Below, piece by piece: positions 27,299 through 35,093 of a stretch of 39,542 nucleotides of DNA (its first letter is position 1; each line of letters opens with the position of its first letter). Both the position numbers and the translations under genes were made by a program. The notes under the pieces were generated by a model. The model ran no database searches. It saw only the letters and a list, made by a program, of their open reading frames with translations, and was not told the origin of the DNA. The stretch is from a bacterium (GTDB lineage: Bacteria; Bacteroidota; Bacteroidia; CAILMK01; JACPUW01): NCBI GenBank assembly GCA_016124515.1, contig WGNN01000121.1, positions 1 through 39,542 on the forward strand. Direction: 5' to 3'.

Positions 27299-28669
27299 AT
27301 GAAAACAAAAACGCTTACAAGAAAACTCGCGAAGCTCAACCGACTCTCAGAAAAATTGTCGCACGAGCTGTCGTATGAAGAACGCGCACCCCATCAAATA
27401 GGCGGCTTGGTGCTCAAAATCAAACAATTGGTAGCCGAAGTACGTCGCTACGTATCAATTAAGCACTTGCAAAAAGCACTGGGTGTGGCGGCCATGCTGG
27501 TGGGTCTGGGCTTTGGCAGCAAGGCACATGCGCAGTTGGTTTTTCAACCGGTAAAAGAAAACCCATTTGGCATTGACACCGCTTTTGTAGCAAGTGCACC
27601 GGCTTTTGTAGATCTTGATGGCGATGGCGATCTGGATATTATGATGGGTGAGCTGAGCCTCTATTCCCAAGGCCAAACCCGAGGCTGGAAATACTTTGAA
27701 AACGTGGGAACCAAAAGCAAACCCAAATATACCACCCCGCTGAGCAATCCATTTGGCCTCGATACAATAGGTCTGCTAAACGTACCCACATTCGCCGACT
27801 TTGACAATGATGGTGACTATGACTTGTTGTCAGGAAACATGTATTATCTGGAATCAGATTCAAATGGTGGAATGACAGGTCGATTGCTGTATTTTGAAAA
27901 CATAGGCAGCAGCAGCACACCCAATTTTGCAGCGCCGGTAGCCAATCCATTTGGTGCCGACACCACCTTATATTATTCCCTGCCTACAGTTGCCGATTTG
28001 GATGATGACGGCGATTTTGATGTGTTGGTAGGCGAATACTACGGCAACATGGAGTACTTTGAAAATATTGGAGACAAAAGCTCACCAAAATTTGCAGCTC
28101 CTGTTGACCTGCCCTACAACATGAACCATGTATATCAAGTAGCATCACCTCAATTGGCCGATTTTGACGGCGATGGCGACTATGATTTGCTGGTAAGTAA
28201 TTACTATGGCAAGTTCACCTATTTTGAAAATACAGGTTCAAAATCATCTCCCAATTTTGCCAAAGGCGTTGACGATCCATTCAAAATGAATTTAACCGGA
28301 TCCGATACTGTGGATACCTATTTCAATTTCCCGAGAACGGCAGACATTGATGACGATGGTGATTTGGATGTGTTTATCGGAGGTATTCGCAGAGCTATAC
28401 GCTTTTATGAGCAAGGCATAACCTCCGGTATATCGCCCATTGCCAAATCATTTGAAATTTATCCAAACCCAAGCAATGGTGTGATAAATATTATGAGCAA
28501 CGACCAATTTGACCGCGTAGAAGTAATTGATTTTCTGGGCAAAACACAAATGGTAGTCAATGGCAATGTAAACCAGATTTCAATTGGGCAATTGCAGCCG
28601 GGAACTTATATTCTCAAGCTTTCGAACGACCAAGGTGAGTTTGCCGTAAAACAAATAACCAAAATGTAG
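27299..28669 (+). CDS. FG-GAP/VCBS-like secreted protein with T9SS type A sorting domain and extended signal peptide
   Basis: The 456-residue protein has three parts. Residues 1-60 are a basic, amphipathic prefix without a membrane segment, followed by a short hydrophobic core (61-73) and a likely cleavage site AHA78|Q79; this is a much longer signal peptide than the usual 20-25 residues. Residues 80-370 carry five calcium-loop motifs of the DxDxDGDxD kind (DLDGDGDLD, DFDNDGDYD, DLDDDGDFD, DFDGDGDYD, DIDDDGDLD), each linked to a YFENxGxKSxPxF blade, as in FG-GAP/VCBS propellers. Residues 385-456 are a type A sorting domain with YPNPSNG. The protein is presumably displayed outside the cell by T9SS. 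It follows the TIGR03032 gene by 30 nt. The binding target is unknown. Confidence 0.9.
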   Translation: MKTKTLTRKLAKLNRLSEKLSHELSYEERAPHQIGGLVLKIKQLVAEVRRYVSIKHLQKALGVAAMLVGLGFGSKAHAQLVFQPVKENPFGIDTAFVASAPAFVDLDGDGDLDIMMGELSLYSQGQTRGWKYFENVGTKSKPKYTTPLSNPFGLDTIGLLNVPTFADFDNDGDYDLLSGNMYYLESDSNGGMTGRLLYFENIGSSSTPNFAAPVANPFGADTTLYYSLPTVADLDDDGDFDVLVGEYYGNMEYFENIGDKSSPKFAAPVDLPYNMNHVYQVASPQLADFDGDGDYDLLVSNYYGKFTYFENTGSKSSPNFAKGVDDPFKMNLTGSDTVDTYFNFPRTADIDDDGDLDVFIGGIRRAIRFYEQGITSGISPIAKSFEIYPNPSNGVINIMSNDQFDRVEVIDFLGKTQMVVNGNVNQISIGQLQPGTYILKLSNDQGEFAVKQITKM

Positions 28670-28690
28670 GTAACACCTTAGGCCTATACC

Positions 28691-28735
28691 AATTTAGCGC
28701 TATGTCCATGTAACAAGTTATTCGCTAATTGGTTT
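28691..28735. repeat. Imperfect inverted repeat near TATACCAAT
   Basis: CCAATTTAGCG (about 28691-28701) faces CGCTAATTGG (about 28725-28734), so the pair can fold with one bulge and a loop of about 23 nt. A TATACCAAT with its own small hairpin also occurs near 9618, which suggests a dispersed intergenic element, but two examples are weak evidence. Confidence 0.35.
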
Positions 28736-28748
28736 TGTGACTGAATAA

Positions 28749-28783
28749 AATAGAAAGCCCCGCAAATTGCGGGGCTTTCTATT
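28749..28783. terminator. Bidirectional rho-independent terminator
   Basis: AATAGAAAGCCCCGCAA, one A, and TTGCGGGGCTTTCTATT form a near-perfect stem. It lies between the convergent FG-GAP/T9SS gene and the antiporter gene and can stop transcription from both. Confidence 0.95.
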
Positions 28784-28808
28784 ATTTGTATGTGTGAATT
28801 ATTTCTCC

Positions 28809-30329
28809 TTAGAAAACAAAGAAGGCCAACCATGTTAAGAACAACACGGGTAGCAAAAATGGCAAGGAATATTTCACAATATAGGCCACAAATGATGGCA
28901 TTTCAATACCAATTTGCTCGGCAATAGACTTTACCATAAAGTTGGGCGCGTTGCCAATATAGGTCATGGCTCCAAAAAATACGGATGCCACCGAAATAGC
29001 GGTTAGCTCAGGAATATGCTCCACAGTAAACGCGGTAACACTGCTCAGGTTGTTGAGGTCATAACCGTATTTGCCTATCGCTGCCGACATAAAGTTCATG
29101 TAGGTAGGTGCATTGTCGAGCACGCCCGAAAGCGAGCCTGTGAACCAATAAAGTGTGTTGGTGGTAATGTATTGTGGGTTTACCGCCGCAAAATGCTCTA
29201 CCAATTGCAGGGCGGGCATCATGGTTCCGAAAATACCGATAAACAGATAAGCCACCTCTTTGATAGGTTCAAAATTGAAATCATTGCGTTTGAGACATTC
29301 CTTGTCGCTGGTAAAGTAAGCAAGTGCAGCTACACCAAACATAATCAACTCGCGAATGAAGCTCAATTTGGTAAGGTGTTCGCCGTGGCGGAGTGGAATG
29401 TAAGGAAGCCAATCCATTTTGTTGGGATCAAGAAAAACTGCGGCTATGGTAATGGCAAGGAACAACACATTGCGACCACCGCGCACTCCCAATCGTCCGC
29501 TGAATTTTTGTCCCGGAGTAGCCTTTACAGGATTCAATTTCACATCGCGGCTGTCGAGTATGTAGAATATTACCGCCAACAAACCAATACCGAATGCCCA
29601 TTTGGCTATTACGTGAATGATGGTCCACTCAAAAGGCACACCTTTCAAAAACCCAAGGAACAGCGGAGGGTCGCCCACGGGGGTTAAACAGCCACCCACG
29701 TTGCTCACCATAAATATGAAAAACACCACGTGGTAGGGTTTTATACGCTCTTTGTTGAGCCTTATAAAAGGACGAATAAGCAACATAGAGGCTCCGGTGG
29801 TTCCAATAATATTGGCAATGGCCGCGCCCAAAATGAGCATGATAACGTTTGCCATTGGGGTTCCTTGTTTATCCCAACCAATCAAAATACCGCCCGATGA
29901 CACAAAGAGCGCCGTCAATAGTGAGATAAAGGAAATGTACTCAAATAGCGAGTGTACTACCTGATGCGAGTTGTTTAATACAAAAATGTAGTAAGCGGCT
30001 ATGACCAAGCCCAGGCCAATGGCAATTTTGGGATAATGGTGGTGCCAGAAATTGCCGTAAAATAAAGGACCGGTAGCAATCATAAGCAGCAGGGCCACAA
30101 AAGGTATTACCAACCAGCTTGGTGGCAGGTTTGCTTCATGATCCGCAGCTTCGCCATGCGCTTCAGTTCCTGCCGTGTGGGCTTCGGCAGTAGCCTCGTG
30201 TTGTGGGTTCTCCGTTTCTTCCGTCACGGTTTCAGTGTGGTTGCCGGCAGCCTGCTTGTGTTCAGGCGAGGCCAGCAAAACTCCCGATGCGTACATAATC
30301 AGGGAGAGGGCTAAGAGAATTTTTTTCAT
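28809..30329 (-). CDS. NhaD/CitMHS-type sodium:proton antiporter
   Basis: The 506-residue protein is an ion-transporter-superfamily carrier usually annotated as a Na+/H+ antiporter in Bacteroidota. It starts with a cleavable-looking signal (MKKILLALSLIMYASGVLLA), then a His/Glu/Ala-rich hydrophilic segment at about 23-66 (HGEAADHEAN and similar), and then about 11-12 transmembrane helices. Conserved stretches are GTTGASMLLIRPFIRLN, FIFMVSNVGGCLTPVGDPPLFLGFLKGVPF and SAIGKYG...FFGAMTYIGNAPNFMVKSIAEQ. The SNVGG and GNAPN motifs mark the two inverted-repeat halves. The ion is not proven by sequence. It lies 30 nt after the dehydrogenase gene and is probably cotranscribed. The His-rich loop could bind metal or sense pH; this is a guess. 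Confidence 0.88.
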   Translation of the reverse strand: MKKILLALSLIMYASGVLLASPEHKQAAGNHTETVTEETENPQHEATAEAHTAGTEAHGEAADHEANLPPSWLVIPFVALLLMIATGPLFYGNFWHHHYPKIAIGLGLVIAAYYIFVLNNSHQVVHSLFEYISFISLLTALFVSSGGILIGWDKQGTPMANVIMLILGAAIANIIGTTGASMLLIRPFIRLNKERIKPYHVVFFIFMVSNVGGCLTPVGDPPLFLGFLKGVPFEWTIIHVIAKWAFGIGLLAVIFYILDSRDVKLNPVKATPGQKFSGRLGVRGGRNVLFLAITIAAVFLDPNKMDWLPYIPLRHGEHLTKLSFIRELIMFGVAALAYFTSDKECLKRNDFNFEPIKEVAYLFIGIFGTMMPALQLVEHFAAVNPQYITTNTLYWFTGSLSGVLDNAPTYMNFMSAAIGKYGYDLNNLSSVTAFTVEHIPELTAISVASVFFGAMTYIGNAPNFMVKSIAEQIGIEMPSFVAYIVKYSLPFLLPVLFLTWLAFFVF

Positions 30330-30359
30330 CCTTTCGGTTTAAGGTTCTTAAGTGGAAGA

Positions 30360-31586
30360 TTAAATAAGTTGCTTCAGGGCTATTTCAAAACCGGTGGCGC
30401 ACAGGTTGCGGCTGCTGCTGTTTTGTGCCAGCACTTTGTCAAGCGACTTACTAATAATATCGGTCACGTCGCCAAAAATGGCTTCGTCATCAAGCGATAC
30501 ATTGTTTTGCATAAGGTAGGCAAAAGTGCGTGCCATGCCCGAGTTGGCAATAAAATCGGGTAAAACCGCAAAATTGCCATCTGCCCACTCGCCTATTGGA
30601 CCGTAAAATATTTCCTCATCGGCAAAAGGCACATTGGCGCCGCAGCTTATCACTTCGGTTCCACCTTTGTGCAGGCGCTCCAACTGCTCTTTGGTAAGCA
30701 ATCTTGAGGCAGCGCAGGGCAGAAATACATCTGCTTCCAAATCCCATATTCTCTTGTTTACTTCGTCAAATGAAAGCAAACCCTCTTGGTTGAGGTGGTT
30801 GCCGGGTCGGCTGTTGAACAAATGGGTTATTTCGTCAAAACTGAATCCATTTTCATTGATAAGCCCTCCTACGCGGTCAATAATACCCACCACTTTGGCA
30901 CCGAGTTTGGCCTGAAACCAACCTGCAGCGGCAGCTACATTTCCCCAGCCTTGCACTATTACTTTTTTGCCTTCCAGGCTTTCACCGCGTTTTTCATAAA
31001 AAAGTCGCACGGCTTCGCTCACGCCCCAGCCGGTTATCATATCGGCTACCACGTATTCTTTGCTCAGGTCGGGTGTATATTCGGCATTGGTCAAAACCTT
31101 TGACACACCTTCCTGCAACTGCTTTATTTTCATGCTTTTTTCGTCGGCATCGGGCTTAAAGTGGCCCACCAACACACCTTCTTGCGGGTGCAAAAGCCCC
31201 ATATTGTAGGTTACCGGAATTACTTCCTTTATTTCGTCAACGTTCAAATCGCCACCGGTGCCGTAGTAATTTTTCAGCAGCGGAAGTACGTCTTTGTACC
31301 AGCGCTCCAATACGCCCTTTTTTCTGGGGTCTGCGGGGTCAAAATCAATACCTGATTTGGCACCACCAATGGCAGGCCCCGACCAGCAAAACTTCATTTC
31401 CATGGTTTTGGCCAGTGAGGTTACTTCGTGCTTGTTTAGTCCTTGGCGCATGCGGGTTCCACCGCCGGCAGCACCGCCACGAAGCGAGTTTATTACCACC
31501 CATCCTTTGGCTTCGGTTTCAGAGTCGTGCCACTCGAATACTATATGAGGGGCTTTATTTTCAAATTGTTTTAAAAGATCTTTCAT
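30360..31586 (-). CDS. Glu/Leu/Phe/Val dehydrogenase
   Basis: The 408-residue enzyme deaminates an amino acid oxidatively, or aminates the 2-oxo acid, with NAD(P). The catalytic lysines are Lys65 (EMKFCWSGPAIGG) and Lys77 (GGAKSG), 12 residues apart as in leucine and glutamate dehydrogenases; the catalytic Asp is in GGDLNVDE near 111-118. The Rossmann domain holds VIVQGWGNVAAAAGW at 209-223. The length lies between the leucine (about 365) and glutamate (about 420-450) types, and the substrate pocket cannot be read from sequence alone, so I do not assign gdhA or ldh. A good -7 box lies upstream. The antiporter gene follows. Confidence 0.9.
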   Translation of the reverse strand: MKDLLKQFENKAPHIVFEWHDSETEAKGWVVINSLRGGAAGGGTRMRQGLNKHEVTSLAKTMEMKFCWSGPAIGGAKSGIDFDPADPRKKGVLERWYKDVLPLLKNYYGTGGDLNVDEIKEVIPVTYNMGLLHPQEGVLVGHFKPDADEKSMKIKQLQEGVSKVLTNAEYTPDLSKEYVVADMITGWGVSEAVRLFYEKRGESLEGKKVIVQGWGNVAAAAGWFQAKLGAKVVGIIDRVGGLINENGFSFDEITHLFNSRPGNHLNQEGLLSFDEVNKRIWDLEADVFLPCAASRLLTKEQLERLHKGGTEVISCGANVPFADEEIFYGPIGEWADGNFAVLPDFIANSGMARTFAYLMQNNVSLDDEAIFGDVTDIISKSLDKVLAQNSSSRNLCATGFEIALKQLI

Positions 31587-31615
31587 TGGTTGCTTTGATT
31601 ACTAAAAAAACGCTG

Positions 31616-31623
31616 CAAAAGTA
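31616..31623 (-). promoter_or_regulatory. -7 box TACTTTTG upstream of the Glu/Leu dehydrogenase gene
   Basis: On the minus strand TACTTTTG fits TAnnTTTG exactly and ends 29 nt before the ATG at 31586, leaving a leader of about 23 nt. A -33 TTG at standard spacing is not clear. Confidence 0.4.
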
Positions 31624-31650
31624 GGAAAGCAAACAAAACGATGCTTAGTT

Positions 31651-31917
31651 TTAATGGCTTTCGTCGAGCGCGTTGAGCCCCTTGGCCGTGGCCCTGAACA
31701 TAAACTCAAATAAATTGTCGGAATCGAAGAAAGCAGTACTCTTCAATTGGCCGCTCGTGGGGTCGGTCGCAAACGCCTGCACCATGTCTTTGGCAAGAAG
31801 CGTTTTTAGTGCATCAATTACCACAGGGGGCTTTTCTGATGTCTCTTCAAGCAAATTTTGCAAGCTTTCTTCAAAAGTGAGGCTTAGCAGAATTTCCTTT
31901 TCAACGGGGTCTAGCAT
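31651..31917 (-). CDS. Small hypothetical protein, possibly winged-helix
   Basis: The 88-residue protein begins MLDPVEKEILLSLTFEES and is highly charged, with predicted helices around residues 3-25 and 30-48 and a beta-hairpin-like part around 48-70 (FATDPTSGQLKSTAFFDSD). The helix arrangement resembles a small winged-helix or dimerisation domain, but no motif proves it. Its start overlaps the end of the GT2 gene by 17 nt, so it is translated from the same operon. The function is not known. Confidence 0.6.
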   Translation of the reverse strand: MLDPVEKEILLSLTFEESLQNLLEETSEKPPVVIDALKTLLAKDMVQAFATDPTSGQLKSTAFFDSDNLFEFMFRATAKGLNALDESH

Positions 31918-33064
31918 TAAAAAATCGGTTTTTCCATTGGTACTTTGTCAACTGCGACAAAGGGTAAATGGCAATTACATAAAAAATCTGAACAGGAAAA
32001 GTGAGCAGGTAGGTAAGGCTCCACCAAGGGGTTTTTATCCAATAGTTGAGTGTGCTATAAAAGTTTACTTCTACCGCCACTTTGGTAAGCAACATGAAGT
32101 AGAGCAGGTGTAGTGCCGCCGGGCTAAAAAAGGCCAGCACTGCATTGATGGCTATGGCGCAATAGTACAAGTAGTCAAACGAAAGTGTGGCCAATTGGCT
32201 CAGGTGGTGGTATCCGGTATTTTTAGAAGTCCACCTTTTTCGTTGGTTTATAAAACTTGGCACATCGGGGCAGGGAGCACTTTTTACAATCAAATGGCTG
32301 TGCATGGCAAAATATATTTCGAAGGGAAACCTGTGCTGTACCTTGTGCATAAACCACACATCATCGCCGCTTTCGTATTTGTCAGTGCCCTTGTAGCCGT
32401 TGAGTTGAATAAAAACTTTGCGCTGAAAAGCAAGATTGGCTCCATTGCACAAAAAAGGCCTTTCGCGCTGTATATAGGCGGCTCCCAAACCAACAAGCCC
32501 CTTAAATTCAAGCGATTGCATTTTTTGAAACAGGGTTTGGGCCGGACTTAAATGCACAGGGGCCGACACAAATTTTGGCTGGTGTTTTTTTATAAATCCC
32601 GCCAGCGTGCGCAAGTATTGCGCGTGGTGAATGCAGTCGGCATCGGTGGTTACAATCCAATCAAAGTTGGCCTTGTTTACCCCCAATTGTATAGCGGTTC
32701 GTTTAAAGGCTCGGTTGTGCAGCAATCCTTCTTCGGCAAGTGCATAGCATTTAATCTGTACCGCTGTTTTGCATTCGGCTATGAGTTTACGTGCTACGGC
32801 AACGGTTTCGTCCTCAGAAAAATCATCTACCAAAATGATTTCATAATTCTCAGGCGGGTAATCAAAGCTTGTGAGTGAAGATAATAAGGTGGGAATATTG
32901 TGTACCTCATGGCGCAAAGCCACTACTATTGAAAACTTAATGCTGCCTTTTTCATCAGGCTTAAATGCGGTGGGGAGTTTTTTTAATGCGAAATAGGAAA
33001 GCAGGAACTGCCAGGCATAGTGCAGGTTGCAAAAAAGCGAGAACGCCAGCCAAAGAGCCATCAA
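31901..33064 (-). CDS. Membrane-bound family 2 glycosyltransferase
   Basis: The 387-residue protein is a GT-A fold transferase with one N-terminal transmembrane helix and about three at the C-terminus. Motifs are IVVALRHEVHNIPTLLSSL at 46-64, DD at 80-81 (IILVDDFSEDET), DAD at 141-143 (metal and nucleotide-sugar binding), GDD at 233-235 (catalytic base region) and QRKRW at 274-278, typical of inverting, processive-type GT2 enzymes. It probably adds sugars to a lipid or polysaccharide at the inner membrane. It overlaps the upstream flippase-like gene by 4 nt (ATGA) and the downstream small gene by 17 nt, so the three genes form a tight operon. The sugar and acceptor are unknown. Confidence 0.88.
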   Translation of the reverse strand: MMALWLAFSLFCNLHYAWQFLLSYFALKKLPTAFKPDEKGSIKFSIVVALRHEVHNIPTLLSSLTSFDYPPENYEIILVDDFSEDETVAVARKLIAECKTAVQIKCYALAEEGLLHNRAFKRTAIQLGVNKANFDWIVTTDADCIHHAQYLRTLAGFIKKHQPKFVSAPVHLSPAQTLFQKMQSLEFKGLVGLGAAYIQRERPFLCNGANLAFQRKVFIQLNGYKGTDKYESGDDVWFMHKVQHRFPFEIYFAMHSHLIVKSAPCPDVPSFINQRKRWTSKNTGYHHLSQLATLSFDYLYYCAIAINAVLAFFSPAALHLLYFMLLTKVAVEVNFYSTLNYWIKTPWWSLTYLLTFPVQIFYVIAIYPLSQLTKYQWKNRFFNARPR

Positions 33065-34065
33065 ATACCTGTGGGTTTATGACGAAGCCAAGCAAGAATC
33101 ATGTTTTTGGCTTCAACCCTTACCGGAGAAAATATAAGGAAAAGCCATCCTATGAAAGATGGTATAAACAAATTGACCAGCCAAAGGCTATAGGATGCGG
33201 ATAAAATAATGGCGGAATCTGCCACCAGCGGCGAAAGAAAATACAGCGAAAGTGCTCCTCTGATGCCCAAGCCCGCAAGTGCCGTGGCCGGTGTAATGGT
33301 TTGCATGCCGTAGATAAGTGATATCAACAGAAAAGTTTGGAGCCAAGGGGTTGATGCGCCAAAAATCTGAAGACAAATAATAAACTGCAGGTTGAACACC
33401 GCAAAGCGCAAAACTGAAAGCAAAATAAAAACCGCGGTTTGTTGGCTGCTAAACCGCGTGATAGTCCTGAAAAACAGCCGGATATAGCGGTTGGACAAAG
33501 ACAGTTTTTTTCTGATAAATTCCTTACGCGACAAGGCCAAAAACATGATGAGCACCACAAGCAGCGAGAGCAGGACCACGCCAAGAATTCTGCTATCGAC
33601 CGGATGGTTCCACAAATAATAGAGGCCGCCTAAAATCCCGAAAAACAAGGTACTTATAATTTGGGTATAGCTCACAAACAAGGCACTAATGGCCCCCTTG
33701 AAGCGGTTTTGCTCTTTTACATAAAATACTTTGCCAATGTACTCCCCTACCCGGTTGGGCATCCAAGTGCTTACCGCCACGCCTACCAAGGTAGATTTTA
33801 ATGACTTCACAAATATTTGCGGCTCAAAATCGCGGATAGACAAATTCCATTTGAAAGCTTCAATGGCCCAGTTGCAAAACATAAGGGCAAACAACAAGCC
33901 TATTTGAAATATGGTAAGGGTTGAAAACCCGGGGAGACTTAATGACTCATTGCCGCTGATGTATGGTGCCGCAGCTGAATAAACATAGTAAAATCCATAG
34001 ACTACAAAAACCAACCACAGCGTGGAGAGCAATAACTTGTGAGATGTTTTGGCCTTTGTTAGCAT
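33061..34065 (-). CDS. LPG-synthase-like (PF03706-type) membrane protein
   Basis: From the ATG at 34065 the protein has 334 residues and about 8 transmembrane helices. The pattern is that of the lysylphosphatidylglycerol-synthase transmembrane/flippase-like family: NWAIEAFKWNL near 62-72, VGVAVSTWMPNRVGEYIGKVFYV near 88-110, and TPATALAGLGIRGALSLYFLSP near 265-286. Members include MprF-type lipid flippases and proteins of glycolipid or carotenoid synthesis clusters. An alternative TTG at 34092 would add nine residues and run into the ruvC promoter region, so it is less likely. The GT2 gene overlaps its stop by 4 nt. Confidence 0.8.
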   Translation of the reverse strand: MLTKAKTSHKLLLSTLWLVFVVYGFYYVYSAAAPYISGNESLSLPGFSTLTIFQIGLLFALMFCNWAIEAFKWNLSIRDFEPQIFVKSLKSTLVGVAVSTWMPNRVGEYIGKVFYVKEQNRFKGAISALFVSYTQIISTLFFGILGGLYYLWNHPVDSRILGVVLLSLLVVLIMFLALSRKEFIRKKLSLSNRYIRLFFRTITRFSSQQTAVFILLSVLRFAVFNLQFIICLQIFGASTPWLQTFLLISLIYGMQTITPATALAGLGIRGALSLYFLSPLVADSAIILSASYSLWLVNLFIPSFIGWLFLIFSPVRVEAKNMILAWLRHKPTGI

Positions 34066-34072
34066 ATATTTG
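34065..34072 (+). promoter_or_regulatory. -7 box TATATTTG for ruvC
   Basis: TATATTTG matches TAnnTTTG exactly and is identical to the octamer before the gene at 3815. It lies over the start codon of the divergent flippase-like gene and predicts ruvC transcription from about 34077-34080. Confidence 0.45.
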
Positions 34073-34097
34073 AGCGACAATAATACAATCAAAATCC

Positions 34098-34694
34098 ATT
34101 CCCATTAATTCCAGACTTAACAATACATCTAAAAAAGAGCGGATAATTTTAGGGGTTGACCCCGGCACCAATATTTTGGGTTGGGGTATTATCAAAACCA
34201 AAGGCAAATTGCTTCAATTGGTTGATTTGGGGCATTTAAACCTCACCAAGATTGATGACCCCTACGAAAAACTTTACGAGATTCACCACAGCATTATTCA
34301 AATAATAAAAAATTACGCACCTACGGAGTCAAGTTTTGAATCGCCTTTTCATGGAAAAAATGTGCAATCGATGCTAAAATTGGGAAGAGCGCAAGGGGTG
34401 GCTATTGCAGCATGCTTTGAAAAAGGACTCACCGTAACCGAGTATGCCCCAAAGAAGATTAAGCAAAGCATTACAGGCAATGGCAATGCGAGCAAGGAAC
34501 AACTAGCTAAAATGCTTCAGAATATCCTGAACCTGCACGAAATACCCAAATACCTTGACGCTACCGATGGTGTGGCGGCGGCGGTTTGCCATTTCTTTCA
34601 AAACGAGGTAAGCCAACCTGCTGCAAAAACCAAATCGGGAAAAAGTGGCTGGGCGGCTTTTGTGGCCAACAACCAAGACCGTGTAAAAGACTAA
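34098..34694 (+). CDS. ruvC: Crossover junction endodeoxyribonuclease RuvC (non-canonical start)
   Basis: RuvC cuts Holliday junctions during recombination. The catalytic residues are present: Asp in RIILGVDPGTN (codon 34158-34160), Glu in FESPFHGKN, and two Asp in DATDGVAAAVCH. Motifs GRAQGVAIAAC and YAPKKIKQSITGNGNASKEQ also match. The start is unusual. The frame is closed by TGA at 34071-34073, and no ATG, GTG, TTG or CTG occurs between there and the catalytic Asp. The first canonical start, TTG at 34176, lies after that Asp and cannot be right. Candidates are ATT at 34098 (used here) or 34104, or ATA at 34080 or 34083. Homologous sequence begins near KKERIILGVDPG, so the true N-terminus lies shortly upstream of it. 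The gene converges on the HIT gene with a 4-nt overlap of stops. Confidence 0.85.
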   Translation: MPINSRLNNTSKKERIILGVDPGTNILGWGIIKTKGKLLQLVDLGHLNLTKIDDPYEKLYEIHHSIIQIIKNYAPTESSFESPFHGKNVQSMLKLGRAQGVAIAACFEKGLTVTEYAPKKIKQSITGNGNASKEQLAKMLQNILNLHEIPKYLDATDGVAAAVCHFFQNEVSQPAAKTKSGKSGWAAFVANNQDRVKD

Positions 34695-35089
34695 GCCTGA
34701 AAATTGGCAGCTATTAATGCGGCAATTTCAGTTAGCTCTTCTTCTGTAAATTTCAATTTGGGTCGTGAAAAATCTATGTCGTGTGCGCCGTGAAGTGGCA
34801 CCAAGTGGATGTGTGCATGGGGCACCTCCAATCCAATAACCGCTACCCCTACCCTTTCGCTTGGAATGGTTTTGTCAATGGCTTTGGCTACTTTTTGGGC
34901 AAAAAGCATCAACCCTGATAAGGTATTTTCATCAAGGTCAAAAATGTAGTCCACCTCCTTTTTTGGTATGACCAACACATGGCCTTTCTTGAGTGGGAAT
35001 ATATCAAGAAAGGCCAGGTATTCGTCGTTCTCAGCTACTTTGTAGCAGGGAATTTCGCCATTTACTATTTTGCTGAAAATACTTGCCAT
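34691..35089 (-). CDS. HIT family nucleotide hydrolase/transferase
   Basis: The 132-residue protein has the histidine triad HAHIHLVP at 91-98, with His91, His93 and His95, preceded by KKGHVLVIPKKEV at 34-46. HIT proteins of this small group (HinT-like) hydrolyse AMP-linked lysyl or phosphoramidate compounds. It lies 4 nt after greA on the same strand, a common neighbour in Bacteroidota, and its stop overlaps that of ruvC by 4 nt. The start MASIFSKIVNGEIPCYKV is the family's normal opening. Confidence 0.93.
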   Translation of the reverse strand: MASIFSKIVNGEIPCYKVAENDEYLAFLDIFPLKKGHVLVIPKKEVDYIFDLDENTLSGLMLFAQKVAKAIDKTIPSERVGVAVIGLEVPHAHIHLVPLHGAHDIDFSRPKLKFTEEELTEIAALIAANFQA

Positions 35090-35093
35090 AGCA

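Noticed and set aside
34176-34694. RuvC starting at TTG 34176
   Set aside because: This start removes the first catalytic Asp and the GVDPGT motif, so it cannot encode a working RuvC. The frame upstream is conserved RuvC sequence.
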